From contig JAPEUQ010000002.1 of the NCBI GenBank assembly GCA_027946365.1, positions 496,001-560,000 of the forward strand: a DNA stretch of 64,000 nt, in the 5' to 3' direction. Shown here piece by piece: positions 23,216 through 34,798 of the stretch. The notes below the pieces were generated by a model. That model saw only the letters and a list, made by a program, of their open reading frames with translations, ran no database searches and was not told the origin of the DNA. Each line of letters begins with the position of its first letter. Within the stretch, counting starts at the first letter, position 1. The translations under genes and the position numbers were made by a program. The DNA is from Kalmusia sp. IMI 367209 (lineage: Eukaryota > Ascomycota > Dothideomycetes > Pleosporales > Didymosphaeriaceae).

Positions 23216-24166
23216 ATGACTCCCAAGCGTCGTAAAGCTACTGACATAGGCGATGCACCGGAACCGAAGAGACGCTCTTCGCGCGTCGCGTCGAAAACCG
23301 CAGCTCCGGCCAAAGCAGCCGCGGAACCGGAATCATCGACAACGAGTGCGAAACCATCAAAGACCCGCAAGTCAACCAAGAACGTGACATCACTGGAATC
23401 GAAGAAGGCATCAGAGAAGGTCCAAACGCCTGAGTCGACCATTCCAGTGACCTTGACCATCGAGCACGACTCCCTGAAGAAACCCATCACCTGCCATCAA
23501 TATACCACACAATCCAAACCCGACTTCGCCATACCAACAGCCGTTTTTACGCATGGCGCAGGCGGAACGCTCTCCGCCCCCGCTGTCGTCAATTTCTGCA
23601 CCGGCTACGCCACCTACTCCGACATTCTCGCCTTCCAGGGCCCCATGAATCTCAAAGCGAGGGTTAAAGGCTTCCACGCATGCATATCGCATCTACACAA
23701 GAAAGGAGAAAATCTCGTCCTCGGCGGCCGAAGTATGGGCGCAAGAGCAGCCGCCCTGGCGGCCACCGAGGTCCTGGCTTCCAAGCCTGAATGCCGCATT
23801 TCCCTCGTTCTCGAATCGTACCCGCTCCAGAGCGGCGATGCCATCAGGGATATGGAATTGCTCAGCCTGCCTTCTGGAGTGCGAGTGCTGTTCATCATCG
23901 GCGAGAAGGACAGCATGTGCCCTCTTGATATGCTCGAGGGTGTACGCGAGAAAATGAAGGCGGATTCGAGGCGTGTTGTAGTTAGAGGTGCAGATCACAG
24001 TATGCATGTAAAAGGAGTTTCTGCCGAGGAGGAGAAGATGCTGGGAATGGAGGCTGGGGTTTATGCTGCGGGCTGGGCGAATAGTCTGGCGGACGGAAAA
24101 GACGGGCATATTGACAGGGCCGTCAATGAAATGTTGATCACAGAATTTTCGGGTAGCAGATGCTGA
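23216..24166 (+). CDS. TEX30/KANL3-type alpha/beta hydrolase-like protein
   Basis: A single-exon gene of 316 residues. Residues 1-75 are basic, Ala/Lys/Ser-rich and look disordered, with KRRK and PKRR patches that could be nuclear signals. Residues 77-305 form an alpha/beta-hydrolase fold of the KANL3/TEX30 group. An oxyanion-type THGAGG lies at 112-117. The nucleophile elbow GGRSMGAR has Ser173, the acid candidate is Asp232 in GEKDSMCP, and the base His261 is in GADHSMHV. All three triad residues are present, so catalysis is possible, though substrates are not known for this family. KANL3 belongs to a histone-acetyltransferase complex in animals; a chromatin role here would be speculation. 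It converges on RMP1. Confidence 0.85.
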   Translation: MTPKRRKATDIGDAPEPKRRSSRVASKTAAPAKAAAEPESSTTSAKPSKTRKSTKNVTSLESKKASEKVQTPESTIPVTLTIEHDSLKKPITCHQYTTQSKPDFAIPTAVFTHGAGGTLSAPAVVNFCTGYATYSDILAFQGPMNLKARVKGFHACISHLHKKGENLVLGGRSMGARAAALAATEVLASKPECRISLVLESYPLQSGDAIRDMELLSLPSGVRVLFIIGEKDSMCPLDMLEGVREKMKADSRRVVVRGADHSMHVKGVSAEEEKMLGMEAGVYAAGWANSLADGKDGHIDRAVNEMLITEFSGSRC

Positions 24167-24655
24167 GAACACCCGAGGAGGGTAGGGAGCGCTGCTTGAT
24201 GGATGATATAATGGACGAACTGAGGCAACACAGCGTGTCGAGTCTTTGTGGAAATGCTAGGATACAATTTTGCTAAGTGACATGTAAAGCGTAACAGCTG
24301 TATGGTAAACAAGCGTAATACTGCGTATTAAAATTCGTGGACCCCCGAGGCAAAGAACATAGTTATGGTCTAAGGAATTCTGCAGTGCGGATGAGGTATC
24401 GGGAATAATGTGGCGAGACATCGAATTCTGCAACACTAAGGATTCGATGGATAACTTATACTGAACGATTGCTAGTCGCTCTACAGAACTGATAGGGTAT
24501 ATAGTATAATACAAGAGCTGTTGCAAATTTTCAGAGTCCGACTAATGCAGCCATGCGCTCAAACAGCGCAGATCGATATCATTCCAAACGCCTCATTTAT
24601 GCCCGTGATTCCTTTGCATCAAACAATTGAAACAGAAAGCTGAGAATGCGTCAGA
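24167..24655. other. Convergent 3' intergenic region
   Basis: About 490 bp between the stop codons of the hydrolase (+) and RMP1 (-), with rather AT-rich patches. It should hold both 3' ends. No further feature is seen. Confidence 0.6.
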
Positions 24656-25257
24656 CTAGTCCTTCCTCTCCACGACCTCTCCCTCATCCCACTTGCTCTG
24701 GAGCTCATCAGCATCCAACAGGCCGCCGAACTCATCAGCCAACACACCGTCATCCACAGCCGACAGCACCTCTTTCATGTCCTCCGACGCCATCTCTTCG
24801 TACACGGCGGTGATGCCGGTGATCCGACATACGCGCGCAACGCTGGCCATGAGCGTGAGGCCGAGCATCGCGAACGGACCCACAGCGACGAGCTGCGTGA
24901 AATGCCTTTTTCCACAGTCAGCCATGTTTTCACCTACAAGGGCACCCTCGTTAACAAGGATTTGAAGGAATGAGGGACTTACAAATACCACTGGTGGATG
25001 CACTTCTCGTCCCAGTACTTCAGACGCTGCTCGATTTGCTCTGCAGCCCGGCTCTTCTTCTTGAGCTCCATTGCCTCGAGCAAGAGACGCAACTGCTTCC
25101 GGAATTCCCACAAGGACTTGAACCAGTGATTGCGGCGGTGCTGGTTGCGGTTGCGGACGAAGAGTTTGTCGAGGAGCTCGTGAATGTCTTTGAGCTGCGC
25201 CTTGTCCTTATCGGAGGCAGCGAGAACATCGTCGGCAGAGAAGGTAAGGGCGGGCAT
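24656..25257 (-). CDS. RMP1: RNase MRP protein subunit Rmp1, two exons
   Basis: Rmp1 is the protein that distinguishes RNase MRP, the nucleolar ribozyme that cleaves pre-rRNA and some mRNAs, from RNase P. Minus-strand exons are 25257-24983 and 24905-24656; the 77-nt intron has GTAAGT...AAAAG borders and the join keeps frame, giving 174 residues. The signature motif RNRNQHRRNHWFKSLW lies at about residues 35-50. It is followed by a helical stretch (LRLLLEAMELKKKSR...) and, across the splice, WYLHFTQLVAVGPFAMLGL, matching the family's conserved C-terminal half of the domain. The tail is acidic (DADELQSKWDEGE). An apparent alternative acceptor at the upstream TTGTAG would put a stop in frame and is rejected. 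Length and architecture are typical. Confidence 0.88.
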
Positions 25258-27086
25258 GTTGATAGTCGACCTTGAGGATGGCGGATGTATGTGTGTATAC
25301 AGAAGGAGCTCTAGACGCGCGGGGGGTTGGGTCGATACGTTGATATCGCGGAAGGGCGATGGCGGTTCAATGTGCGTTCCCGTTGCTGGAGGTAGGAAGC
25401 CGGGGATATTGGTGAGCCGCAGAGCGCGTCGTAGAGTCCGTTTCGCGGCGTGCCCTCAACTCGCGGGAGTAGAGGTTGGGTAAGCTAGCAGCGGTGCACA
25501 CGATACAATGTTCATAGTATGAGCGGGAAGTGACGGAATGGCAAGCTGAGCAAGTGGAGAGGGAAAGCTTAAAGGGCGCGGAGCAAATGGAACGTGCGGG
25601 TGTTGACGCCGTTGCGGGGGTAGACAGTGGGTGAATCAGAAGCACCGCGAGCCCGAAGCCCAAGATCGACGAACAGGATCCACGCTTATATGCAACAACG
25701 CACTCCTTGCGCATGTAGTCTTATGCTGATGATCCTCTACACGGCGTCTCCCAGCTAAGTAAATGTCCTCTGCTGCCTCCTCTACTAATGCCCCAAGCCC
25801 CCCGTGATCCCCAGATCTAGCGGAGAAGCGGTGAAGCGCGCCTGGGCACGGGAACAATGCACGCAGCCCCGGGAACCCGCTCACTCTCGCTATCCCGTCG
25901 ATCGTAGGCTCCCTCCGCCTCTGAGTAAGATGCTGCCTGTGTTGTGTAACAGGACTACGGAGACAGCCTTACCAGGGGTGAGCGCTGCGGATTTTGATGT
26001 GGGAAAGATTGGTGCACAAATGCCGGGGTCGTGGTACAGCGGGATCAGCTGTCATATGGAGCTGAGGCTGCAGGCGTCCGTCTATGAATACTGCTTTTAT
26101 ACAGGTGATGGGCGTCGCGTGGTGTGGACTCGGGAGCTAGCGCGGGATGGTTTTTCGGAGGAGCGGTAGAAAAGTGCCGATATCATCTCAACATACCCTG
26201 GCTCGTCGTATATTCGGTTGATGCTGACTGTGTCGGTTTCTTCCACACCATTGCCATGGCCTTTCTCTAGAGTTGTGCTGAAGTTTTCAAGTGGCGCAGA
26301 TTTCGCTACCCGCCGAATCCGCCCCTGGCCCGTGCCTGCCGTCCCCGAACTTATTTTGTGGAGACTGCAGTGAACGTCGGCCTTGCATACCGGACCAAGT
26401 AGCGCGAAGCCCACAACTATACTGCATGCTGCGAGTTTCTGGCGGGAGACCGACTTGATTTCCCCGCCCGGTCGCTTCCAGATTCTCGGACTCTCTCCTT
26501 TTGGCCCACGCGGTTCCCCAGATCACGGGTCTCTGCAGCTAACTTGACACCGTAACGCACAGGATGCCCTCCCATTTTCTGAGCACGGCTGCAGCTCGAA
26601 CAACGCAGCATCAGCTCCTGATGGCTTTTACAGCTCACACCTTTGCCGCACGGACTACGAGACAGATATCCACAGCTATACCAAATTCGCTAGCAAAGAA
26701 TGAACATAGGCAACCGTATGACTTGAAATTACACTCACATGAGCTAATCATACCGTGTCACACGTCCATACGTGTTAACACCTCTAGGCTTGTCATCGTC
26801 GTACAGAAGAATGACACCAGAATAGTCGCTTAACCCGTCTAGTTTAATGTACCCCCACAATAGCCTCGGTTGATGAAGTGGACTACAGTAGGTTAGTATA
26901 GGCTTCGCGTCGGAGGGCTCTCGTGTTCCACAATATGCATCCACTAGAGCAGGTATGAAGAGACGAGTTGCCCGAGGTAACCTGCGTAGCGAAAGAGACC
27001 TCCTGAGGAATGCTCGACATTGAGCTCCGAAGAGAAGGGAATGGTAAGCTGCAGTAGGTTTGATCCCCACGGTCCCGAGAAAGCTG
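25258..27086. other. Intergenic stretch, nothing supported
   Basis: The left part is the 5' flank of RMP1. Frames at 25804-26169 (+) and 26744-27070 (-) are open but have no domain and no consistent codon bias. No repeats or RNA genes were seen. Confidence 0.45.
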
Positions 27087-27509
27087 TCACGACGGAGGCC
27101 TGATCATGAGATTCTGAGTCATATGAAGATCAGGCCAGAAAGAGAGAGCAATGCTTTTGGGACGAGTTCGCGCAGCAAATAAAATATCGAGCGTCCAAAT
27201 GAAAAATCCGTGTTCAACGCAGCTGCCCATGCGTGAAATTGCGAGATCGGAAGTAGAAGGACTGGCTGCCTCTGGTGTGTCTTCGTGGTAGGCATATTGC
27301 ACACCTCCGAGCTCGTGTCTCCACACCCTCGAACATATTCGTCGCGGTGGTACGAGTCGTTCAGGAGAAGCTCCATCGCAAGTCGAATAGAGCGCATTGT
27401 TAAAAGCCGCGACAGTCCTGGAAAGGGAATAGTTGAAGTGCGTGGCTCTCCATGATTGATGTAACACTTGGAGTGGACTTCGTGGAGGGTATCGCAAAGG
27501 TTGTACCAT
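27087..27509 (-). CDS. Candidate hypothetical ORF, possibly decayed
   Basis: A minus-strand frame with a protein-like C-terminal half (VWRHELGGVQYAYHED..., FIWTLDILFAARTRPKS..., ALSFWPDLHMTQN). A second minus frame over 27119-27658 is also open and protein-like in its first half (CQYDLCAMCGVSCELGRLLHTW). The two might be exons of one gene, or one gene damaged by a frameshift. I could not find a clean splice that joins them, and the family is not recognised. Confidence 0.28.
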   Translation of the reverse strand: MVQPLRYPPRSPLQVLHQSWRATHFNYSLSRTVAAFNNALYSTCDGASPERLVPPRRICSRVWRHELGGVQYAYHEDTPEAASPSTSDLAISRMGSCVEHGFFIWTLDILFAARTRPKSIALSFWPDLHMTQNLMIRPPS

Positions 27510-28280
27510 GTATGCAAAAGACGGCCCAGCTCACAAGAGACCCCGCACATTGCACAGAGATCATACTGGCACCGCAAAGGCCACGAGATTGTTGCTCTAG
27601 TCGCGCTCTCGGCCGGCGCTACATATGCAACTATCCTCAGGGTTGGCTTGCAGCCCAAGAGTGCCTCAATCGCATTTCATAAAGGTCTGTAATCGCTGTG
27701 ATGAGCTCACTACAGCCCTTAAAAAGGGTATCTGATGCGCGCATCCTCGGCTGCTAGCGTGAGCTGTCCCGTAGATGTGTCGGAAGGCAAGGGTTATGAG
27801 TCTACAGATTGATATCTCTCATACAGCATTAGACATGGCATGGTCCAGACCGAACCCCCCGCATTTCGTAGACCAGCTGCAATTTTGAGAGGCAGGGATC
27901 GCGAGTCATATTGGTCTTATTGTAGCGGGAAATCTGTGACTTCCAGAAGTCCATATCTTGATGTGGTCATGTGTTCATGAACATAGCACGATCTATGAGG
28001 ATGCTCACCGCTGTTCAGGTATGTTCAAATCCGCGTGTCGAGCTTGCAAGAGTGCCTAGAGCTATCTAAGGCGCGTGCTGTGAGCTGAAGGCGCAGGCCT
28101 GTAGGTATACTTGACGGTGGTATGGTATGCCTTCAGGCCCGTGCCGCAAAGATAGGTGTATGCTCAAGACGGCAAGACCTTGAGGCACAGTTATGTAGGA
28201 CAATGCTGTAGACCGGAATCAAGACGTTGAAGTCGCAACAATGGGACCCTATTTGAGGTGTACACTCTCGGTTGTTTTTG
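27510..28280. other. Intergenic stretch leading into a degenerate repeat array
   Basis: No supported coding frame. Faint similarity to the array that follows (for example GCCGCAAAGATAGG near 28144) hints that older units extend this far left. Confidence 0.35.
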
Positions 28281-29200
28281 TTGTCGTGGGGAAAGGTTTA
28301 CCGCACTGTCATTCCCCAACCACCACATTATATGCCAGAGACGGTACTGCTCATGCAGAGCCGGCTGCGCTTCATATAAACTTATTTCGGCCGTGACTTG
28401 TGCATACCGAATGTTCTTTAAACTGGGTTGAACCCATTGCTCTGTCTCCTGGTCGTACCCTCTCCTGACCATGGTGGTTATGGAGTAGACGCAAGCCCGC
28501 ACTGTTGTATCTCCACCGTCACACTTGCTATGGCGAATCCAAGTGTACGGTCGAGATAGGAATGCTCATGTGAAGCTCCACTGCACGCTATAAATTAGCT
28601 TCGTGGAGCGGCGTTCGCAACAGCCCTAGGAAGGTGGTTGAGCCGCAGACCGCTCGCTGCTGCCTCTTGCTCGCGGGCGCTAGAGATCGTGTGGAAGTGG
28701 AGGCGTTGTGTGCTCTCAAGCCAGTATCTCCACAATTACGGCATATATAGCAAAGACCGAGATATTATGAAGATGCTAAGGCTCAGCAGAGTACCTATTG
28801 CATGTCGTTCATACCATAATCAAGGTTGTCAACCCATAGTAGCCCTTCGAGAGTAGTTGAGGTGCGCGGTCTCGACTGGCTTGGAGGCTGTAGGCGCTAA
28901 GGAGGGGGACCTGACTTTAAGCCCACGAGTCCATTACTCCGCGACCATTTAAGGTATAGCAAAGATAAGCATATGCTGAAGATGCCACAGCCCAAAAGAA
29001 TCTCCCTGTAGGCTTGCATATACAAAATTCGTGGTGTTGGGGCAACCATAGCTTTCTGAGGGTGGCGGAGGTGCGTGCTCGTCTGTTGGCGCTAGTCGCG
29101 CCAGGGGCTTCAGCGGGCAGCGCTCTCAGCTCCGCTACCCTCTTGAGCCCATGTCTCCACCAAAACACCCGATATGGGGGTGAAAAACACACGACGTGAT
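28281..29200. repeat. Degenerate ~210-bp tandem array, about 4-5 units
   Basis: Corresponding segments recur at a regular interval. An anchor of the form TATAGCAAAGA..GA..ATG..GAAGATGC is found near 28328, 28540, 28744, 28955 and, weakly, 29172, so the spacings are about 204-217 bp. A second anchor, resembling AAGCCC...GTATCTCCAC, recurs near 28490, 28710, 28914 and 29139. A third, GGCGCTA, is near 28676, 28894 and 29087. Units have diverged strongly, so this was found by eye and needs a self-alignment. No long open frame follows the period, which argues against a coding repeat. Confidence 0.55.
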
Positions 29201-30979
29201 TTGTAGCGCTCTTCTTATCCCCGTACAAATTTTATATGTAACGAAACCGTGGTGGGGAGACTCGAAACGGGGGGGCGAGGGTAGGCATAGTGAGCGCCTA
29301 GCGTTTGGTTTTGGCGCGGCGTTCCTTCATACTCGTCACCCACAACACCACAGATCTCCACCCCCACAACTGCTACCTCAACGAGACTCGCATGATGTAA
29401 ACCGCCTCGCCCGATCGATCTACAGCAGTATATTTGCGAACCGATATCATGGTATTGAGGCGTACAGCAGGCGGGTGAGGAGAGGCCCGGAAAACACCCC
29501 CGCGGCAGCGAAACCGACCTAGGACGACGGCAACGCCTCTCCACCATGGGCACGACTCGTATAAGAATGCAGATGAGGGTAACGTCTTGCTGAGGAGTCT
29601 TGTGAGGATGCCTGCATTGCAATATTGGTGCCTCCTTTGACGCTGCGGTTGGAATCCACCTGAAGGACCACGACGACATCGTTTTGGGGCACAACACCAC
29701 GGTATCCAGCCTTCCCTACAGGAACCGACATGTAGAATGCGCTTTCCATTATGGCAATGAGCCCTTTTGGCGAGTTGCCACATAACAGGTCGTATTCACC
29801 GCAACCCGAGCCCCATAACATGGCCGCCCGACGCGGACGGGCACATGCACCCAGGAGCAAACAGCGACGCGTCCCCGAAGTGGTATCACACAATACCCCT
29901 CGTCCCGACGATAGACCTTCCGACGGCACATACGAGCAGCCTGCGACAGAGACAACACAGGAACGCCTGTGGCATAGCACCTCCGAGTCGCTCGGAAGAA
30001 TACCACATTCATATATGCTTCGAAAGTTGGCACATCGTAACATAATATGCTATCAGAGATGCGAAGGAAGGCTTCACAGCACTGGAAATGTCCGAGATAT
30101 GCTGGTAGCATGATTGTCCGATGTTGACAACAGCCCCTGGCACAGATCACATACCATGCTCCACACACGGCAGACCTATATCACAGATGGCACCGCAGTT
30201 TCGCAATAGCATGAGATAGCTGGCAGGTGCATGGCCAGAAGAGACATCATCGGCATTCCGCTCTAGCAAGGATGCCGCCTTGATAAAACGTGGTAGCCTT
30301 GATCGCGATCGTCGTCATCGTACTCCCGCATGAATGGACAAGAGATACGACCAAAGCTATGTCGATGCTTGTGCGACGTAGATTGCCAGACTGGCACGAT
30401 CGTTCATCTTGTAAGACATTGCGGTTCATTATCCTGACATTTCTTCCTTTATGCCAATGATCCTCCATGGGGACGGCATTCAACATCGCGTGTGCGATAC
30501 ACAAGCTAAGAGATATCGCCTTAAATGTTGCATCGCGAGGGTCCATATCGATCAATCAGACCTAAGCGGAAGATGCATTCGAACCTTGCTTCATTCATTC
30601 GCCTTAGGTACATGAGTCGTAGACAACAATTCGGATCTAGACAAGTTGCCAAAGTCGCACGAAGAAGACAAGAAGGAATCGATTGTAAAGACGAGCAGTT
30701 GAAATCGAAACAGAAACCAGCGGAACCTGCATATCGCGAAACGCGATTTTTGAACGGGTCCCGCGACGCTGGCGGCATCTTCCATACAAGTCCTGGAGTG
30801 CTGGTCTGGTTGGGCATCGTTTGTCGATCCATGGCATGAGTGATTGATTCAATACTCTGCGTCACGTTTGCAATATGCCGGCTTGCATCGACTCTCTGAT
30901 TATATCTGATCGGAGAGTACTTCCTCCTATCATACCTTGGTGTCTAGAGAAGTGGACCGAGGTAGTAGGGATTAACATA
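29201..30979. other. Intergenic stretch, nothing supported
   Basis: Frames such as 29215-29700 (-), 29373-29783 (-) and 29519-30043 (-) overlap in several registers and have no recognised motif. They look like chance frames. Confidence 0.4.
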
Positions 30980-30984
30980 GTAGC

Positions 30985-31075
30985 TATTCCTGTTTCCTGT
31001 TTCCTGGATTCTGGATTCTGGACTCTGGACTTTGGAATCTGGACTCTGGACTCTTGACCCTGGACCCTGGACTTC
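30985..31075. repeat. 7-bp minisatellite, consensus TCTGGAY
   Basis: About a dozen imperfect units of a heptamer (TCTGGAT, TCTGGAC and TTTGGAA variants, with CCTGGAC toward the right end), preceded by TCCTGTT-type units. The period of seven is clear because successive TGGA cores are seven bases apart. It lies in non-coding DNA. Confidence 0.85.
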
Positions 31076-32760
31076 GGACTTATCCCTTTGGATCTTTACC
31101 ACCTTGGACATTGACCATTTGTCTCCCAACTCTTGCTGATCCTTGTAGGCATCACAAGGCCAAGTATATTCATTCTTCCTTTTCACTCTCAGTCATACAT
31201 CGCACTTCCTCTTTTTTCCAATCTCCAAGGACTTGATTGATCTGCGATGGGCAAAGAAAGAGATGGTTATCGAATGTAAAGTTTGAGAATCGTCGACAGT
31301 TGTTGCTATGCATGGCTGCCTCGAGCCTCTGTGCATGAAACCCAGAACGACATCAACTGAATGACCCTCTGCGAAACCCGATGCTACTAATCGCCAGTCG
31401 AATATAACGAAATATATTCCATGGACAGTATTAACAGGCTGTTACGACACAACCGTCGCTTGTTTCGACTGCCAGACATGTTGTGTTGCATTGATCGACG
31501 AAAAAGCAAGATTCTTCGGCCAAATAATAAAACGTCAGCCAGCAACAGACACTTGACGTTTCGCTTGATATCTTACTCCCCTAAAAACTTGTGCGATGCA
31601 TCTCAGACGGATCGGGTACACCCTAGTTGTGCAGGAGATAGCGGCAACCTTGTACGAGTCGCTCTTGTTATGAGTTCTACCGCTGGTGCTGCCGACATCT
31701 AATCAGAAAAGATCCCAGACCTACACCGGATGTTCCTCCCAGTGTTGTGCATTGTCAAAGCATGCCAGGGTCTTTTTAGAGTTGTCCCTCGAAGTTGTAC
31801 CCAGCTGACGGCGTGAATTTTTCGACTCAAGGCCTTCGATCGATTTCGAGTATGGCAAAACATGCTCACCTCCTATTGTTACTTTCGGCATTGTGCTCTT
31901 CAGAAGTACAGGGACCCTTTCGAAAGATCTCTCGAGGCAGTGATGTTCTTCGGCGCTGATTGGTGATCATTTCATTGGATCCTACCCAATGCTGCCTGTC
32001 ATTTCAGCCGAGTCCGAGCACTATTCAATGAGCACATCCTCATACTCTTGTTCCTCCAGGCCTCATCCTATGCGGGGAACTGCAAAACCCTCGGCGCACC
32101 TTCCCGAGTCGCGGTAGAGCGCGAGGAAGGGTTGTCCAAAAGCCACGACCGCTGGCCTGAAGTCTGAAGTATTGCAACATGCCTACGCCCCTATTCCTCC
32201 AAACATCGGTCATGAGTATGTAGGTCCCTTGCGGATTGTCCTTGGGCCGTGGCTGCGCGTGGGGTATATCGGCGGTGTAGGTGGAGTGTTTCGATGCTCA
32301 GACTTGCGCGTGGGTGGTCGCGACGAGTGTGTGGGTTCAAAATCCGTGGACGAAGGGCCACCAGCCTTCCAATGCTTCTCCTGTCAGTACGCATTCGTAT
32401 CAGTACACGGCTTGCTTACAAGAAGTCGCGCCGCCTTGTCGTGATTCCAACCGATTGGGCGGAAACGGGGGGCCGACTGCGCGCCGAGGAATCCGTTGCT
32501 GAGCTCCACTCAGGCCACCTTTGTGCATCATTAGCCCTCTTAGCATCGCCCTGGTTCACCATAATTGTCTCGTCTTGGACGCATCTTGAGCCGCTGTACT
32601 GTGGACCCAGAGTCCCGCGATTGGATGAAGAGAAGGCCCATTTCTTCGCAGAGGCCTTCGCTACTGAAGTCAACAATAACCACCCTTGATGCCGTATTTC
32701 TCTGCTCCTCTTTACGCCCCCTGATTCCCCGTATGTGTCATTCTTCGAAGCGCTACGAGT
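31076..32760. other. Intergenic stretch, nothing supported
   Basis: Only short frames, the longest near 32172-32689 and overlapping in three registers. There is no domain, RNA gene or clear repeat until the array starts near 32761. Confidence 0.4.
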
Positions 32761-33410
32761 CGTTCGTTATACTGAAGGCTTGGTGTTGCGCGGTGAGAGG
32801 ACGGATTCCTCGGACTCAAAAGCTACACAAGGAACCGATTCAAGTAGGAGGTCTGTAAGGTCGATTGCGATGTTCTCGTTGCTGCCCCTGAATCGCTCTG
32901 CCGGAGAGGAATATATCCTCCAAAGAGCCCTTTTGAACGCAGACGTGGTGTTGCGCGCGGGTCGGAGGAGCGCATCAGCAACCTAAGGCTACGCAGTTTA
33001 CTGTCGATGCAATTGCGAAGATAAGTAGGTCAACGACAAGGCCGTCGCTATTTCCGCAATAAGCTGCTCTAAGAACATGCCACTCTTCCCTCGGTCGTCG
33101 GGCTGAATATCGGGGTGTTCTTGCGCGCAGATGAGAGAACGAGTTTGGCGGAGAAGGCCAGACACCTCCGCTCGCCGACAGTAGGGGAAGGATGCCACCA
33201 AAGAGTTTATGTGGATGCTGTTGCCGTTGAGCCTGAGGTCATGTTGCTCCCAAAATACGCTGTTTTTTTGGCGGATATTACCTCATCGTCGACGTGGTGT
33301 TGCTATCAGGCGAGAGGATCGTGTTAGCAACAGGCGCCCCGCCTACGCGCTCCGTTAGCGAGTCTGGGAGGTCAATAAGGCGCACGGGAAGGTCGCTACC
33401 GCCGTGCAAA
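32761..33410. repeat. Degenerate ~165-180-bp tandem array, four units
   Basis: A core of the form GTGGTGTTGCGCG..G..GAGGA recurs at about 32781, 32946, 33112 and 33295 (spacings about 165, 166 and 183). A second core, resembling GGTC.A..GCG..GTCGCT, follows three of the four at about 32870, 33030 and 33370. The units differ by many substitutions and small indels and change reading frame between copies, so this is not a coding repeat now. It was identified by eye. Confidence 0.5.
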
Positions 33411-34640
33411 TGCGTATCTGCTATCTCGAGGAACTAGGACAGCATGGCTGGAACTACCTGACTTCGATCTCTGGCAGCATAAGCAAAGAGGAAGCGCGGT
33501 CAATGTGACTTGCGGCTAATGTTTGTGCGGCTTCAACATTGCGAGCATGACAAACAGAACGCGATTGCTGTCGTGCCGTGACATATGTCCTGTCCGTATG
33601 CGGCAGCAAACTCTCACAACCTAAGGTGTATGGCAATAGCGAGTCGGTCATTTAGGGATGCTCAGTGATGGAGGCCGCCACAATAGTTCTGGTGTTTATT
33701 GGAGTACACCAATTCCCTGTGCATTATTGCCATTCGGACTCCTTTACGAGCACGCCTCTACGCAACAGCATCTAAGACTCGTAGGAGTACCTGAGCTGGC
33801 TACTTGACCATGAGATGCATCGCGCACGCCGACTTTTGATGTGTAACCACTTACGCATGTTATCCTGCTGCAAGCTCATGATGTTCTTGCCCACTCGAAT
33901 TCTCTACAAATACGGCAAGAGCCATACATACCCGTTGACTGTCAAGTTCGGCACCAAAGGCTATTTACATTGTGTCGAGATGAACATCTATGACAACAGT
34001 GTGTCACTTAGCCAAGGTCTTGAGATCATCCTACGCGTGTGATGCCGCATGTGTTTGCAACCCTCGGGAGACGGCATACCGCCGAGCGCTTCGTTTGAAG
34101 TCTCTCGTTAGCTGGAGATGCCACCGCCCTGGATGATACTACCAATAAGCTCGTTCCAATTCAGAAATGGATAGGAGGTGGGGATGTTTGCAACCGGCAA
34201 TAGGGGACGCTCAATCGCTCATGCCGTGTCTATGAGCATCTTGGGTCTACAATTTCCCCTGGTAACTCTTTTCTCCGGCTGGAGTGGCATCGTCTACACA
34301 ATGTAGTGCCTTTCCAAGTCCAGGGCATTCGCCTATCATTGCCGTGCCATTCAGCGAAGGAATATCTCCTACATCACGTCTTTGGCGATACTCTGGTCGT
34401 TGCTTGTATCGCTACGTTGTGTTCCCTTGTCTGGGCATTGTTTTGAGTGTCTTGTCTCTGCGATTGCCCTGCTAGACATGGTATTTTGTGCGTGAGCGCT
34501 CGGCTTCAGGCCCCTTATCCAGTATCAATGTGCGTCTCCCAGGTAACATCACCCCATCCCCGCACGCGCAAACCATCTCTATTCCTAAGTATTGCAACCT
34601 CAATTATTACTCTATATATACTTTCTAAGTTGCAGTTTCT
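33411..34640. other. Intergenic stretch, nothing supported
   Basis: No coding frame with support. Base composition becomes more AT-rich toward 34.6 kb, where the first SINE-like element starts. Confidence 0.4.
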
Positions 34641-34644
34641 CTCG

Positions 34645-34798
34645 TCAAGCAATCTGAGTTAGCGTCATCTAGCTCAGCTGCCTCTGACACGGTGTTGAGA
34701 ACTTTACTAACTGTGAAAAGGGCAACGATTCGAATCCGACCGACGGCAAACCTCGACGGCGAAACAGGCAAACTTCTTTTTTGGATTCTTTTTTTTCC
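34645..34798 (+). mobile_element. SINE-like tRNA-derived element, copy 1
   Basis: A tRNA-like head: an A-box-like GAGTTAGCGTCATCTAGC near 34656, then 67 bases on a B-box-like CGATTCGAATCC near 34727. After this come GACGGCGAAACAGG and a T-rich tail (TTCTTTTTTGGATTCTTTTTTTT). It matches the second copy at 37.6 kb in order, spacing and several words (GTTAGCGT.CATCT, ACTAAC.GTG, CGAAACAGG, the TTCTTTTTT tail). It does not fold as a proper tRNA. This suggests a pol III-transcribed retroposon of the SINE type. The boundaries are approximate. Confidence 0.55.

Noticed and set aside
29215..30168. Several overlapping minus ORFs of 130-170 codons
   Set aside because: Open in more than one register at once, with no domains; they look like chance frames.
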